A stretch of 64,000 nt of DNA from Parapristionchus giblindavisi (GCA_943737045.1 CALSFV010000046.1:1-64000); one strand, 5' to 3'. Positions 52,452 through 63,733 are shown, counted from the stretch's first letter. The notes: generated by a model from the letters alone, not told the origin. Made by a program: numbers and translations.

Positions 52452-55400
52452 TTGTCATGAATTGTTTTGTAGCGAAAATGCAAAGAGTACTGGAAGATAA
52501 TTTAGCATTTTGGCCTATGTGACCGCTGTTCAGGAATGGAAAAGTGTATCGTATTCAGATTTTTTTGCCCTTTCGTTCAGTATACGACAAGATAGGTTTT
52601 ATTGCCATTTTCGCATTTCACAAGTAATTTTTATCATATAAGAGTAAAAGCTACTTTTGTACTTCGGCCATTGTGTCGACCGAAAATAATACGGTTCGAC
52701 ATGAGCTGAAGAGTGTACGATTCAGAATTTTTTTCTCTTTCACATGGTATATGACAGGATTAGTATCGTTGACAATTTGACTTGTCATGAATTGTTTTGT
52801 AGCGAAAATGCAAAGAGTACTGGAAGATAATTTAGCATTTTGGCCTATGTGACCGCTGTTCAGGAATGGAAAAGTGTATCGTATTCAGATTTTTTTGCTC
52901 TTTCGTTGGGTATACGACAAGATAGGTTTTATTGCCATTTTCACATTTCACAAGTAATTTTTATCATATAAGAGTAAAAGCTACTTTTGTACTTCGGCTA
53001 TTGTGTCGACCGTAAAATAATACGGTTCGACATGAGCTGAAGAGTATACGATTCAGAATTTTTTTCTCTTTCACATGGTATATGACACGATTAGTATCGT
53101 TGACAATTTGACTTGTCATGAATTGTTTGGTAGCGAAAATGCAAAGAGTACTGGAAGATAATTTAACATTTTGGCATATGTGACCGCTTTTCAGGAATGG
53201 AAAAGAGTATCGTATTCAGATTTTTTTGCTCTTTCGTTGGGTATACGATAAGATAGGTTTCATTGCCATTTTCACATTTCACAAGTAATTTTTATCATAT
53301 AAGAGTAAAAGCTACTTTTGTACTTCGGCCATTGTCGCGACTGTAAAATAATACGGTTCGACATGAGCTGAAGTGTGTACGATTCAGAATTTTTTCTCTT
53401 TCACATGGTATATGACACGATTAGTATCGTTGACAATTTGACTTGTCATGAATTGTTTTGTAGCGAAAATGCAAAGAGTACTGGAAGATAATTTAGCATT
53501 TTGGCCTATGTGACCGCTGTTCAGGAATGGAAAAGTGTATCGTATTCAGATTTTTTTGCTCTTTCGTTGGGTATACGACAAGATATGTTTTATTGCCATT
53601 TTCACATTTCACAAGTAATTTTTATCATATAAGAGTAAAAGCTACTTTTGTACTTCGGCCATTGTGTCGACCGAAAATAATACGGTTCGACATGAGCTGA
53701 AGAGTGTACGATTCAGAATTTTTTTCTCTTTCACATGGTATATGACACGATTAGTATCGTTGACAATTTGACTTGTCATGAATTGTTTTGTAGCGAAAAT
53801 GCAAAGAGTACTGGAAGATAATTTAGCATTTTGGCCTATGTGACCTCTTTTCAGGAATGGAAAAGTGTATCGTATTCAAATTTTTTTTGCTCTTTCACAT
53901 GGTATGCGACACGATAGGTATCGTTGCCATTTTCACATTTCACAAGTAATTTTTATCATATAAGAGTAAAAGCTACTTTTGTACTTCGGCCATTTTCGCG
54001 ACTGTAAAATAATACGGTTCGACATGAGCTGAAGTGTGTACGATTCAGAATTTTTTTCTCTTTCACATGGTATATGACAGGATTAGTATCGTTGACAATT
54101 TGACTTGTCATGAATTGTTTTGTAGCGAAAATGCAAAGAGTACTGGAAGATAATTTAGCATTTTGGCCTATGTGACCGCTGTTCAGGAATGGAAAAGTGT
54201 ATCGTATTCAGATTTTTTTGCTCTTTCGTTGGGTATACGACAAGATAGGTTTTATTGCCATTTTCACATTTCACAAGTAATTTTTATCATATAAGAGTAA
54301 AAGCTACTTTTGTACTTCGGCCATTGTGTCGACCGTAAAATAATACGGTTCGACATGAGCTGAAGAGTATACGATTCAGAATTTTTTTCTCTTTCACATG
54401 GTATATGACACGATTAGTATCGTTGACAATTTGACTTGTCATGAATTGTTTGGTAGCGAAAATGCAAAGAGTACTGGAAGATAATTTAACATTTTGGCAT
54501 ATGTGACCGCTTTTCAGGAATGGAAAAGAGTATCGTATTCAGATTTTTTTGCTCTTTCGTTGGGTATACGATAAGATAGGTTTCATTGCCATTTTCACAT
54601 TTCACAAGTAATTTTTATCATATAAGAGTAAAAGCTACTTTTGTACTTCGGCCATTGTCGCGACTGTAAAATAATACGGTTCGACATGAGCTGAAGTGTG
54701 TACGATTCAGAATTTTTTCTCTTTCACATGGTATATGACACGATTAGTATCGTTGACAATTTGACTTGTCATGAATTGTTTTGTAGCGAAAATGCAAAGA
54801 GTACTGGAAGATAATTTAGCATTTTGGCCTATGTGACCGCTGTTCAGGAATGGAAAAGTGTATCGTATTCAGATTTTTTTGCTCTTTCGTTGGGTATACG
54901 ACAAGATATGTTTTATTGCCATTTTCACATTTCACAAGTAATTTTTATCATATAAGAGTAAAAGCTACTTTTGTACTTCGGCCATTGTGTCGACCGAAAA
55001 TAATACGGTTCGACATGAGCTGAAGAGTGTACGATTCAGAATTTTTTTCTCTTTCACATGGTATATGACACGATTAGTATCGTTGACAATTTGACTTGTC
55101 ATGAATTGTTTTGTAGCGAAAATGCAAAGAGTACTGGAAGATAATTTAGCATTTTGGCCTATGTGACCTCTTTTCAGGAATGGAAAAGTGTATCGTATTC
55201 AAATTTTTTTTGCTCTTTCACATGGTATGCGACACGATAGGTATCGTTGCCATTTTCACATTTCACAAGTAATTTTTATCATATAAGAGTAAAAGCTACT
55301 TTTGTACTTCGGCCATTTTCGCGACTGTAAAATAATACGGTTCGACATGAGCTGAAGTGTGTACGATTCAGAATTTTTTTCTCTTTCACATGGTATATGA

Positions 55401-56708
55401 CAGGATTAGTATCGTTGACAATTTGACTTGTCATGAATTGTTTTGTAGCGAAAATGCAAAGAGTACTGGAAGATAATTTAGCATTTTGGCCTATGTGACC
55501 GCTGTTCAGGAATGGAAAAGTGTATCGTATTCAGATTTTTTTGCCCTTTCGTTCAGTATACGACAAGATAGGTTTTATTGCCATTTTCACATTTCACAAG
55601 TAATTTTTATCATATAAGAGTAAAAGCTACTTTTGTACTTCGGCCATTGTGTCGACCGAAAATAATACGGTTCGACATGAGCTGAAGAGTGTACGATTCA
55701 GAATTTTTTTCTCTTTCACATGGTATATGACACGATTAGTATCGTTGACAATTTGACTTGTCATGAATTGTTTTGTAGCGAAAATGCAAAGAGTACTGGA
55801 AGATAATTTAACATTTTGGCATATGTGACCGCTTTTCAGGAATGGAAAAGAGTATCGTATTCAGATTTTTTTGCTCTTTCGTTGGGTATACGATAAGATA
55901 GGTTTCATTGCCATTTTCACATTTCACGAGTAATTTTTATCATATAAGAGTAAAAGCTACTTTTGTACTTCGGCCATTGTCGCGACTGTAAAATAATACG
56001 GTTCGACATGAGCTGAAGTGTGTACGATTCAGAATTTTTTCTCTTGACATGGTATATGACACGATTAGTATCGTTGACAATTTGACTTGTCATGAATTGT
56101 TTTGTAGCGAAAATGCAAAGAGTACTGGAAGATAATTTAGCATTTTGGCCTATGTGACCGCTGTTCAGGAATGGAAAAGTGTATCGTATTCAGATTTTTT
56201 TGCTCTTTCGTTGGGTATACGACAAGATATGTTTTATTGCCATTTTCACATTTCACAAGTAATTTTTATCATATAAGAGTAAAAGCTACTTTTGTACTTC
56301 GGCCATTGTGTCGACCGAAAATAATACGGTTCGACATGAGCTGAAGAGTGTACGATTCAGAATTTTTTTCTCTTTCACATGGTATATGACACAATTAGTA
56401 TCGTTGACAATTTGACTTGTCATGAATTGTTTTGTAGCGAAAATGCAAAGAGTACTGGAAGATAATTTAGCATTTTGGCCTATGTGACCTCTTTTCAGGA
56501 ATGGAAAAGTGTATCGTATTCAAATTTTTTTTGCTCTTTCACATGGTATGCGACACGATAGGTATCGTTGCCATTTTCACATTTCACAAGTAATTTTTAT
56601 CATATAAGAGTAAAAGCTACTTTTGTACTTCGGCCATTTTCGCGACTGTAAAATAATACGGTTCGACATGAGCTGAAGTGTGTACGATTCAGAATTTTTT
56701 CTCTTTCA

Positions 56709-56778
56709 CATGGTATATGACTTGTCATGAATTTTTGTCATTCTTGTCATTTTTTCTCTTTCACATGGACAATTTGAC
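56709..56778 (-). repeat. Rearranged monomer segment, copy 3
   Basis: Same rearrangement again, 4327 bp after copy 2, in step with the ATTTCACGAG tag. Confidence 0.85.
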
Positions 56779-58979
56779 TTGTCATGAATTGTTTTGTAGC
56801 GAAAATGCAAAGAGTACTGGAAGATAATTTAGCATTTTGGCCTATGTGACCGCTGTTCAGGAATGGAAAAGTGTATCGTATTCAGATTTTTTTGCCCTTT
56901 CGTTCAGTATACGACAAGATAGGTTTTATTGCCATTTTCACATTTCACAAGTAATTTTTATCATATAAGAGTAAAAGCTACTTTTGTACTTCGGCCATTG
57001 TGTCGACCGAAAATAATACGGTTCGACATGAGCTGAAGAGTGTACGATTCAGAATTTTTTTCTCTTTCACATGGTATATGACACGATTAGTATCGTTGAC
57101 AATTTGACTTGTCATGAATTGTTTTGTAGCGAAAATGCAAAGAGTACTGGAAGATAATTTAACATTTTGGCATATGTGACCGCTTTTCAGGAATGGAAAA
57201 GAGTATCGTATTCAGATTTTTTTGCTCTTTCGTTGGGTATACGATAAGATAGGTTTCATTGCCATTTTCACATTTCACGAGTAATTTTTATCATATAAGA
57301 GTAAAAGCTACTTTTGTACTTCGGCCATTGTGTCGACCGAAAATAATACGGTTCGACATGAGCTGAAGAGTGTACGATTCAGAATTTTTTTCTCTTTCAC
57401 ATGGTATATGACAGGATTAGTATCGTTGACAATTTGACTTGTCATGAATTGTTTTGTAGCGAAAATGCAAAGAGTACTGGAAGATAATTTAACATTTTGG
57501 CATATGTGACCGCTTTTCAGGAATGGAAAAGAGTATCGTATTCAGATTTTTTTGCTCTTTCGTTGGGTATACGATAAGATAGGTTTCATTGCCATTTTCA
57601 CATTTCACGAGTAATTTTTATCATATAAGAGTAAAAGCTACTTTTGTACTTCGGCCATTGTCGCGACTGTAAAATAATACGGTTCGACATGAGCTGAAGT
57701 GTGTACGATTCAGAATTTTTTCTCTTGACATGGTATATGACACGATTAGTATCGTTGACAATTTGACTTGTCATGAATTGTTTTGTAGCGAAAATGCAAA
57801 GAGTACTGGAAGATAATTTAGCATTTTGGCCTATGTGACCGCTGTTCAGGAATGGAAAAGTGTATCGTATTCAGATTTTTTTGCTCTTTCGTTGGGTATA
57901 CGACAAGATATGTTTTATTGCCATTTTCACATTTCACAAGTAATTTTTATCATATAAGAGTAAAAGCTACTTTTGTACTTCGGCCATTGTGTCGACCGAA
58001 AATAATACGGTTCGACATGAGCTGAAGAGTGTACGATTCAGAATTTTTTTCTCTTTCACATGGTATATGACAGGATTAGTATCGTTGACAATTTGACTTG
58101 TCATGAATTGTTTTGTAGCGAAAATGCAAAGAGTACTGGAAGATAATTTAGCATTTTGGCCTATGTGACCGCTGTTCAGGAATGGAAAAGTGTATCGTAT
58201 TCAGATTTTTTTGCTCTTTCGTTGGGTATACGACAAGATAGGTTTTATTGCCATTTTCACATTTCACAAGTAATTTTTATCATATAAGAGTAAAAGCTAC
58301 TTTTGTACTTCGGCCATTGTGTCGACCGAAAATAATACGGTTCGACATGAGCTGAAGAGTGTACGATTCAGAATTTTTTTCTCTTTCACATGGTATATGA
58401 CACGATTAGTATCGTTGACAATTTGACTTGTCATGAATTGTTTTGTAGCGAAAATGCAAAGAGTACTGGAAGATAATTTAGCATTTTGGCCTATGTGACC
58501 TCTTTTCAGGAATGGAAAAGTGTATCGTATTCAAATTTTTTTTGCTCTTTCACATGGTATGCGACACGATAGGTATCGTTGCCATTTTCACATTTCACAA
58601 GTAATTTTTATCATATAAGAGTAAAAGCTACTTTTGTACTTCGGCCATTGTGTCGACCGTAAAATAATACGGTTCGACATGAGCTGAAGAGTGTACGATT
58701 CAGAATTTTTTTCTCTTTCACATGGTATATGACACGATTAGTTTCGTTGACAATTTGACTTGTCATGAATTGTTTTGTAGCGAAAATGCAATGAGTACTG
58801 GAAGATAATTTAGCATTTTGGCCTATGTGACCGCTGTTCAGGAATGGAAAAGTGTATCGTATTCAGATTTTTTTGCTCTTTCGTTGGGTATACGACAAGA
58901 TAGGTTTCATTGCCATTTTCACATTTCACAAGTAATTTTTATCATATAAGAGTAAAAGCTACTTTTGTACTTCGGCCAT

Positions 58980-61543
58980 TTTCGCGACTGTAAAATAATA
59001 CGGTTCGACATGAGCTGAAGTGTGTACGATTCAGAATTTTTTCTCTTTCACATGGTATATGACACGATTAGTATCGTTGACAATTTGACTTGTCATGAAT
59101 TGTTTTGTAGCGAAAATGCAAAGAGTACTGGAAAATAATTTAGCATTTTGGCCTATGTGACCGCTGTTCAGGAATGGAAAAGTGTATCGTATTCAGATTT
59201 TTTTGCTCTTTCGTTGGGTATACGACAAGATAGGTTTTATTGCCATTTTCACATTTCACAAGTAATGTTTATCATATAAGAGTAAAAGCTACTTTTGTAC
59301 TTCGGCCATTGTCGCGACTGTAAAATAATACGGTTCGACAGGAGCTGAATTGTGTACGATTCAGAATTTTTTTCTCTTTCACATGGTATATGACACGATT
59401 AGTATCGTTGACAATTTGACTTGTCATGAATTGTTTTGTAGCGAAAATGCAAAGAGTACTGGAAGATAATTTAGCATTTTGGCATATGTGACCGCTTTTC
59501 AGGAATGGAAAAGTGTATCGTATTCAGATTTTTTATTCTTTCACATGGTATACGACACGATAGGTATCGTTGCCATTTTCACATTTCACAAGTAATTTTT
59601 ATCATATAAGAGTAAAAGCTACTTTTGTACTTCGGCCATTGTGTCGACCGTAAAATAATACGGTTCGACATGAGCTGAAGAGTGTACGATTCAGAATTTT
59701 TTTCTCTTTCACATGGTATATGACACGATTAGTTTCGTTGACAATTTGACTTGTCATGAATTGTTTTGTAGCGAAAATGCAATGAGTACTGGAAGATAAT
59801 TTAGCATTTTGGCCTATGTGACCGCTGTTCAGGAATGGAAAAGTGTATCGTATTCAGATTTTTTTGCTCTTTCGTTGGGTATACGACAAGATAGGTTTCA
59901 TTGCCATTTTCACATTTCACAAGTAATTTTTATCATATAAGAGTAAAAGCTACTTTTGTACTTCGGCCATTTTCGCGACTGTAAAATAATACGGTTCGAC
60001 ATGAGCTGAAGTGTGTACGATTCAGAATTTTTTCTCTTTCACATGGTATATGACACGATTAGTATCGTTGACAATTTGACTTGTCATGAATTGTTTTGTA
60101 GCGAAAATGCAAAGAGTACTGGAAAATAATTTAGCATTTTGGCCTATGTGACCGCTGTTCAGGAATGGAAAAGTGTATCGTATTCAGATTTTTTTGCTCT
60201 TTCGTTGGGTATACGACAAGATAGGTTTCATTGCCATTTTCACATTTCACAAGTAATTTTTATCATATAAGAGTAAAAGCTACTTTTGTACTTCGGCCAT
60301 TTTCGCGACTGTAAAATAATACGGTTCGACATGAGCTGAAGTGTGTACGATTCAGAATTTTTTCTCTTTCACATGGTATATGACACGATTAGTATCGTTG
60401 ACAATTTGACTTGTCATGAATTGTTTTGTAGCGAAAATGCAAAGAGTACTGGAAGATAATTTAGCATTTTGGCCTATGTGACCGCTGTTCAGGAATGGAA
60501 AAGTGTATCGTATTCAGATTTTTTTGCTCTTTCGTTGGGTATACGACAAGATAGGTTTCATTGCCATTTTCACATTTCACAAGTAATTTTTATCATATAA
60601 GAGTAAAAGCTACTTTTGTACTTCGGCCATTTTCGCGACTGTAAAATAATACGGTTCGACATGAGCTGAAGTGTGTACGATTCAGAATTTTTTCTCTTTC
60701 ACATGGTATATGACACGATTAGTATCGTTGACAATTTGACTTGTCATGAATTGTTTTGTAGCGAAAATGCAAAGAGTACTGGAAGATAATTTAGCATTTT
60801 GGCCTATGTGACCGCTGTTCAGGAATGGAAAAGTGTATCGTATTCAGATTTTTTTGCTCTTTCGTTGGGTATACAACAAGATAGGTTTCATTGCCATTTT
60901 CACATTTCACAAGTAATTTTTATCATATAAGAGTAAAAGCTACTTTTGTACTTCGGCCATTTTTGCGACTGTAAAATAATACGGTTCGACATGAGCTGAA
61001 GTGTGTACGATTCAGAATTTTTTCTCTTTCACATGGTATATGACACGATTAGTATCGTTGACAATTTGACTTGTCATGAATTGTTTTGTAGCGAAAATGC
61101 AAAGAGTACTGGAAGATAATTTAGCATTTTGGCCTATGTGACCGCTGTTCAGGAATGGAAAAGTGTATCGTATTCAGATTTTTTTGCTCTTTCGTTGGGT
61201 ATACGACAAGATAGGTTTCATTGCCATTTTCACATTTCACAAGTAATTTTTATCATATAAGAGTAAAAGCTACTTTTGTACTTCGGCCATTTTCGCGACT
61301 GTAAAATAATACGGTTCGACATGAGCTGAAGTGTGTACGATTCAGAATTTTTTCTCTTTCACATGGTATATGACACGATTAGTATCGTTGACAATTTGAC
61401 TTGTCATGAATTGTTTTGTAGCGAAAATGCAAAGAGTACTGGAAGATAATTTAGCATTTTGGCCTATGTGACCGCTGTTCAGGAATGGAAAAGTGTATCG
61501 TATTCAGATTTTTTTGCTCTTTCGTTGGGTATACGACAAGATA
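58980..61543 (-). repeat. Homogeneous edge of the satellite array
   Basis: The closing stretch of the array becomes a simple tandem of nearly identical 330 bp monomers. The motif TTTCGCGACTG has TTCG at 59972, 60302 and 60632, with the next units at 60962 (mutated to TTTTGCGACTG) and 61292: steps of exactly 330 bp. These last units use the TCGTTGGGTATACGACAAGA form of half B and the CGCGACTGTAAAATAATAC form of half A, without the alternation seen elsewhere. The unit before them (58980-59972) is still mixed. Confidence 0.9.
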
Positions 61544-61640
61544 CAGTCCCGCAAGGTCTCCTCTTGCAAAGGCGTTCGCCGCGCGTCGCTGCGAGCCCCC
61601 TCTGGTCGCCTGGCTTTTCGCGCGCATTTTCCGCATGAAA
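61544..61640. other. Array boundary, GC-rich unique sequence
   Basis: The satellite stops inside a monomer at ...GACAAGATA and is followed by CAGTCCCGCAAGGTCTCCTC and a short GC-rich patch (GTTCGCCGCGCGTCGCTGCG). The join is TA followed by CAGT, which looks like a Tc1/mariner insertion edge, but no matching inverted end is visible in the remaining 2.4 kb. An open frame running across the boundary is half satellite and is not a gene. Confidence 0.6.
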
Positions 61641-61934
61641 TTGAGAATTAATTTATTTTTTCTGTTAATTTTCGTGTTCGTGGTAATCTTTTACCCCGGA
61701 AACATGCAACGGACTTTAAAATGCAATCACTTTGAGGTTGCTGTGGGTCGTTTTAGGGTTTGAGGAAATTAGTCAGTTCGTGATCCGTTGTGCGCCTGAA
61801 TCTGAGAAATGGGAAAAGGAGCAATTATACTTGGCAAATTGCCAGCTCGTTTTTTCATAGCCATTAATTCCAGTTTATGCTACTTTTCTACTTGTTTATG
61901 TCAGTCGTGCTTATTTCATGTTTTCTCATTTCAG
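61641..61934. other. AT-rich unique sequence, no gene assigned
   Basis: No homology recognised. The far end has a pyrimidine-rich tract ending TTTTCTCATTTCAG (acceptor-like, 61934), so part of this may be an intron or 5' flank of the split gene candidate that follows. A 64-codon open frame from 61809 runs through the acceptor and is unlikely to be the real reading. Confidence 0.4.
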
Positions 61935-62339
61935 GATAAACCTATCCTCTACAGGATGAGCGGTGGTCGGGTTGGAAATGGATCGAATCAGATAAGATTT
62001 TGACCGTCTATGTTTTGTTTCTTTCATTGAACGATTGCTTTTTTCGCTTAATTAGGATATTATAAAAAGTTTGAACAGCAAGTTGCTTGTGGATAACTTA
62101 TTTCAGATTCTGCCTGTTCCGCGTCGCTCACTCACTGGTCTTTGCCGCTCTTCATCTTCTTTCAGGTAAGTAGTTCACTCTAATTATAAGACATTATTAT
62201 TTATTTGACACAATACCTTGATTGTGGGATACGTATCATACCTGTCATAGATTAACGTTGTTTGTTACAGTCCTTATGCGTCTACTATCGCATAAGCCCG
62301 CCCGCTTGTCTCATCTACTGTCATCAATGCATGGAAAAG
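61935..62339 (+). pseudogene. Candidate split gene or gene fragment, function unknown
   Basis: Three exon-like pieces. Piece 1, 61935-61991, follows a TTTCTCATTTCAG acceptor and reads DKPILYRMSGGRVGNGSNQ (ATG at 61956). Piece 2, 62107-62165, follows ATAACTTATTTCAG, reads in the same phase ILPVPRRSLTGLCRSSSSF and ends at a clean CAG/GTAAGT donor. Piece 3, 62271-62339, follows TTTGTTACAG, continues the frame to PYASTIA and a TAA at 62293-62295, and ends at AAAAG/GTAACT. The 105 bp intron 62166-62270 is convincing in form. The donor after piece 1 is ATAAGA, not GTAAGA, so the first join is broken or wrong. The product would be a short Ser/Arg-rich peptide; I do not recognise it. Alternatives are a non-coding spliced RNA, a fragment of a larger gene beyond the window, or transposon passenger sequence. 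Pieces 2 and 3 are duplicated inverted at 63428-63660. Confidence 0.3.
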
Positions 62340-62360
62340 GTAACTTTTTCATTTGTCAAT
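62035..62360 (+). repeat. Left arm of a 326 bp inverted repeat
   Basis: From TTGCTTTTTTCGCTTAATTA to AACTTTTTCATTTGTCAAT, this matches the reverse complement of 63407-63732 base for base apart from a few substitutions (ATTATAAAAAG against ATTAAAAAAAG; CTACTGTCATC against CTACTATCATC; TTTGTCAAT against TTTGTTAAT). The arm covers exon-like pieces 2 and 3, the intron between them and part of the intron before. The loop is 1046 bp. Confidence 0.93.
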
Positions 62361-62544
62361 AGGCTTGCGGTACACTTTTTAATTAGGCGTTATACTATTG
62401 ATACTTTTATTAATTTTGCAATTAGTTTTGTATATACGATTATTGATAGTCTCCATTCTTGAACAGTTGATGAATATTGGTCAAACATTTTCGCCCGCCA
62501 ATAATGTGGGTGTGCACTTTTTGTCGATGCAATCAGTTTTGATA
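62361..62544. other. AT-rich stretch inside the inverted-repeat loop, nothing recognised
   Basis: Low-complexity A/T-rich DNA with no clear frame, splice signal or repeat. An open frame from 62262 extends into it from the gene fragment but only by reading through the AAAAG/GTAACT donor. Confidence 0.4.
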
Positions 62545-62552
62545 CTTTAAAT

Positions 62553-62745
62553 CATACATGGGCGGGGTACCTGGAGCTCGATTCTACAGGGGGCATCCGA
62601 ACGAAAAATGATTAATTTTACAAAGGACCTTCACTTCTTCATCAAAAATTTCACCTAAACGTCGTGTTTTACAGGGAGCATTCCATAAATTTTCGAAAAG
62701 CCCTAATTTTACAGGGGGGCACCCCCATGTCGGCGCCCATGTATG
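62553..62745. mobile_element. MITE-like element, 8 bp target duplication (hAT-type?)
   Basis: A 193 bp element bounded by the inverted ends CATACATGGGCG and CGCCCATGTATG. It is flanked on both sides by CTTTAAAT (62545-62552 and 62746-62753), an 8 bp direct repeat. Eight-base duplications are typical of hAT elements, though the ends do not start with the common CAG. Inside are three related motifs, CTACAGGGGGCATCC, TTTACAGGGAGCATTCC and TTTACAGGGGGGCACCCC, which look like degenerate subterminal repeats. No coding capacity, so it would be a non-autonomous element moved by a transposase elsewhere. Confidence 0.75.
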
Positions 62746-62763
62746 CTTTAAATCCATCTGAAT

Positions 62764-62976
62764 ATGCGGGAGATCGAGATTAGTGTGAAAAACCCCATGT
62801 CGGGTCAGTTTCGAGTATTTGAGATTAAAATCGGGTCAGTGTTGCTCTACATTTCGCGATACCAGACAAGAGAGTGTGTGAAACGAGACGTTGTGGGAGG
62901 GGAGATAATGTATGATATTGATCGACTTCTTTTGAGGTACCAAATTCATCACGCATATTACGAGGCCGAGACTTGA
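62764..62976 (+). CDS. Short open reading frame, doubtful, function unknown
   Basis: A 70-codon frame from ATG at 62764 to TGA at 62974-62976, starting about 10 bp after the MITE-like element. The predicted peptide starts MREIEISVKNPMSGQFRVFE and ends in a charged, Tyr-rich tail (YYEAET). I recognise no domain, signal peptide or membrane segment. It is somewhat richer in G than the DNA around it and carries a short direct repeat TCGGGTCAGT (62800 and 62833 regions). No upstream acceptor or clear promoter is seen. It could be an exon of a larger gene or a chance frame; its length alone is not persuasive in eukaryotic DNA. Confidence 0.18.
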   Translation: MREIEISVKNPMSGQFRVFEIKIGSVLLYISRYQTRECVKRDVVGGEIMYDIDRLLLRYQIHHAYYEAET

Positions 62977-63406
62977 TGGGTTCTCCGACAAGCTATATGA
63001 ATATTGATCAATTGGTGACCTACCGATTTCTGTTCTTTTAAAATCGTTGTATTAATAATTATGTGTTTTGTATTCTCGGATAAACAAATAAATGTAGTTG
63101 TGGTTTAAAATATATAAGAGTATCACACGATAGTATCTTTATATTGTTATGAGAAGAAAAAACAACACAGTCAATACAGAATAATCAATCAATAATCGGC
63201 GACAGTTAGTTCCATAGCTGCCAACCTTCCAGTGATGAAGACTCTGACGATGGCTTTATTGTTGCAATGTTGTAAAAAGTTATAGACAAAAACAATAAAA
63301 AATAATATAAAATAATATATTGACTAAATCCTAAGAATAACGACTGGGCTTAATACGATTGAATGCTCCCTGATTAATAACGTGACCTAATTCATAAGTA
63401 TCCCCA
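62977..63406. other. AT-rich intergenic-like stretch, no feature recognised
   Basis: Very A/T-rich with several AATAAA-like hexamers (near 63087 and 63294) that could serve as polyadenylation signals on + but also fit base composition. No open frame or repeat of note. It forms the right half of the inverted-repeat loop. Confidence 0.4.
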
Positions 63407-63732
63407 ATTAACAAATGAAAAAGTTACCTTTTCCATGCATTGATGATAGTAGATGAGACAAGCGGGCGGGCTTATGCGATAGTAGACGCATAAGGACTGT
63501 AACAAACAACGTTAATCTATGACAGGTATGATACGTATCCCACAATCAAGGTATTGTGTCAAATAAATAATAATGTCTTATAATTAGAGTGAACTACTTA
63601 CCTGAAAGAAGATGAAGAGCGGCAAAGACCAGTGAGTGAGCGACGCGGAACAGGCAGAATCTGAAATAAGTTATCCACAAGCAACTTGCTGTTCAAACTT
63701 TTTTTAATATCCTAATTAAGCGAAAAAAGCAA
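63407..63732 (-). repeat. Right arm of the 326 bp inverted repeat
   Basis: Reverse-complement partner of 62035-62360. The mirror relation is x to 125767 minus x with no net indel. The near identity of both the exon-like and intron parts shows a recent duplication, so conservation between arms says nothing about selection on the gene fragment. Confidence 0.93.
63428..63660 (-). pseudogene. Inverted copy of exon-like pieces 2 and 3
   Basis: On the minus strand, piece 2 lies at 63602-63660 with its TTTCAG acceptor and GTAAGT donor intact. Piece 3 lies at 63428-63496 with TTACAG acceptor and GTAACT donor intact. Piece 1, with the possible ATG, is not included in the arm, and upstream of the arm on this strand is the hairpin repeat cluster. 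This is therefore a partial copy that cannot make the same product unless spliced to another first exon. If both copies are transcribed from outside, their RNAs would pair over about 326 bases. Confidence 0.45.
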
Positions 63733-63733
63733 T

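Larger units (their letters stand above)
50000..57620 (-). repeat. Nested 1351 bp and 4327 bp higher-order blocks
   Basis: The variant ATTTCACGAGTAATTT (common form ATTTCACAAGTAATTT) has its changed base at 50250, 51601, 55928, 57279 and 57609. The steps are 1351, 4327, 1351 and 330 bp. An independent rearranged segment (see 51031, 52382 and 56709) steps by 1351 and 4327 bp, confirming the blocks. TTTCTCTTGACATGG, a short deletion in the usual TCTTTCACATGG, belongs to the same set. A 1351 bp tandem pair has therefore been copied again about 4.3 kb further along. Confidence 0.87.
37812..61543 (-). repeat. Satellite array, reverse orientation, distal part
   Basis: Continuation of the array after the Tc1-like insertion, in exact monomer phase with the left flank. 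The first ~2 kb repeats 27001 onward at an offset of 10811 bp, including the AAGTAATGTTTATC tags (38017 and 39337 against 27206 and 28526). Further in, the array becomes a patchwork of larger blocks (see separate entries). It ends mid-monomer at ACGACAAGATA, 61543. No genes are supported in this stretch; 60-66 codon open frames near 43011, 43439 and 46913 are satellite shadows. Confidence 0.96.

Noticed and set aside
1..61543. CRISPR array or rRNA/tRNA gene cluster
   Set aside because: Repeats are contiguous 330 bp monomers without unique spacers, and no tRNA or rRNA landmarks are seen.
61485..61763. 92-codon frame across the array boundary, with a hydrophobic stretch (LFFLLIFVFVVIF) near its end
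   Set aside because: Its first third is satellite and the hydrophobic run comes from a T-rich stretch; there is no reason to expect a gene spanning the junction. The opposite-strand 61-codon frame is rejected for the same reason.
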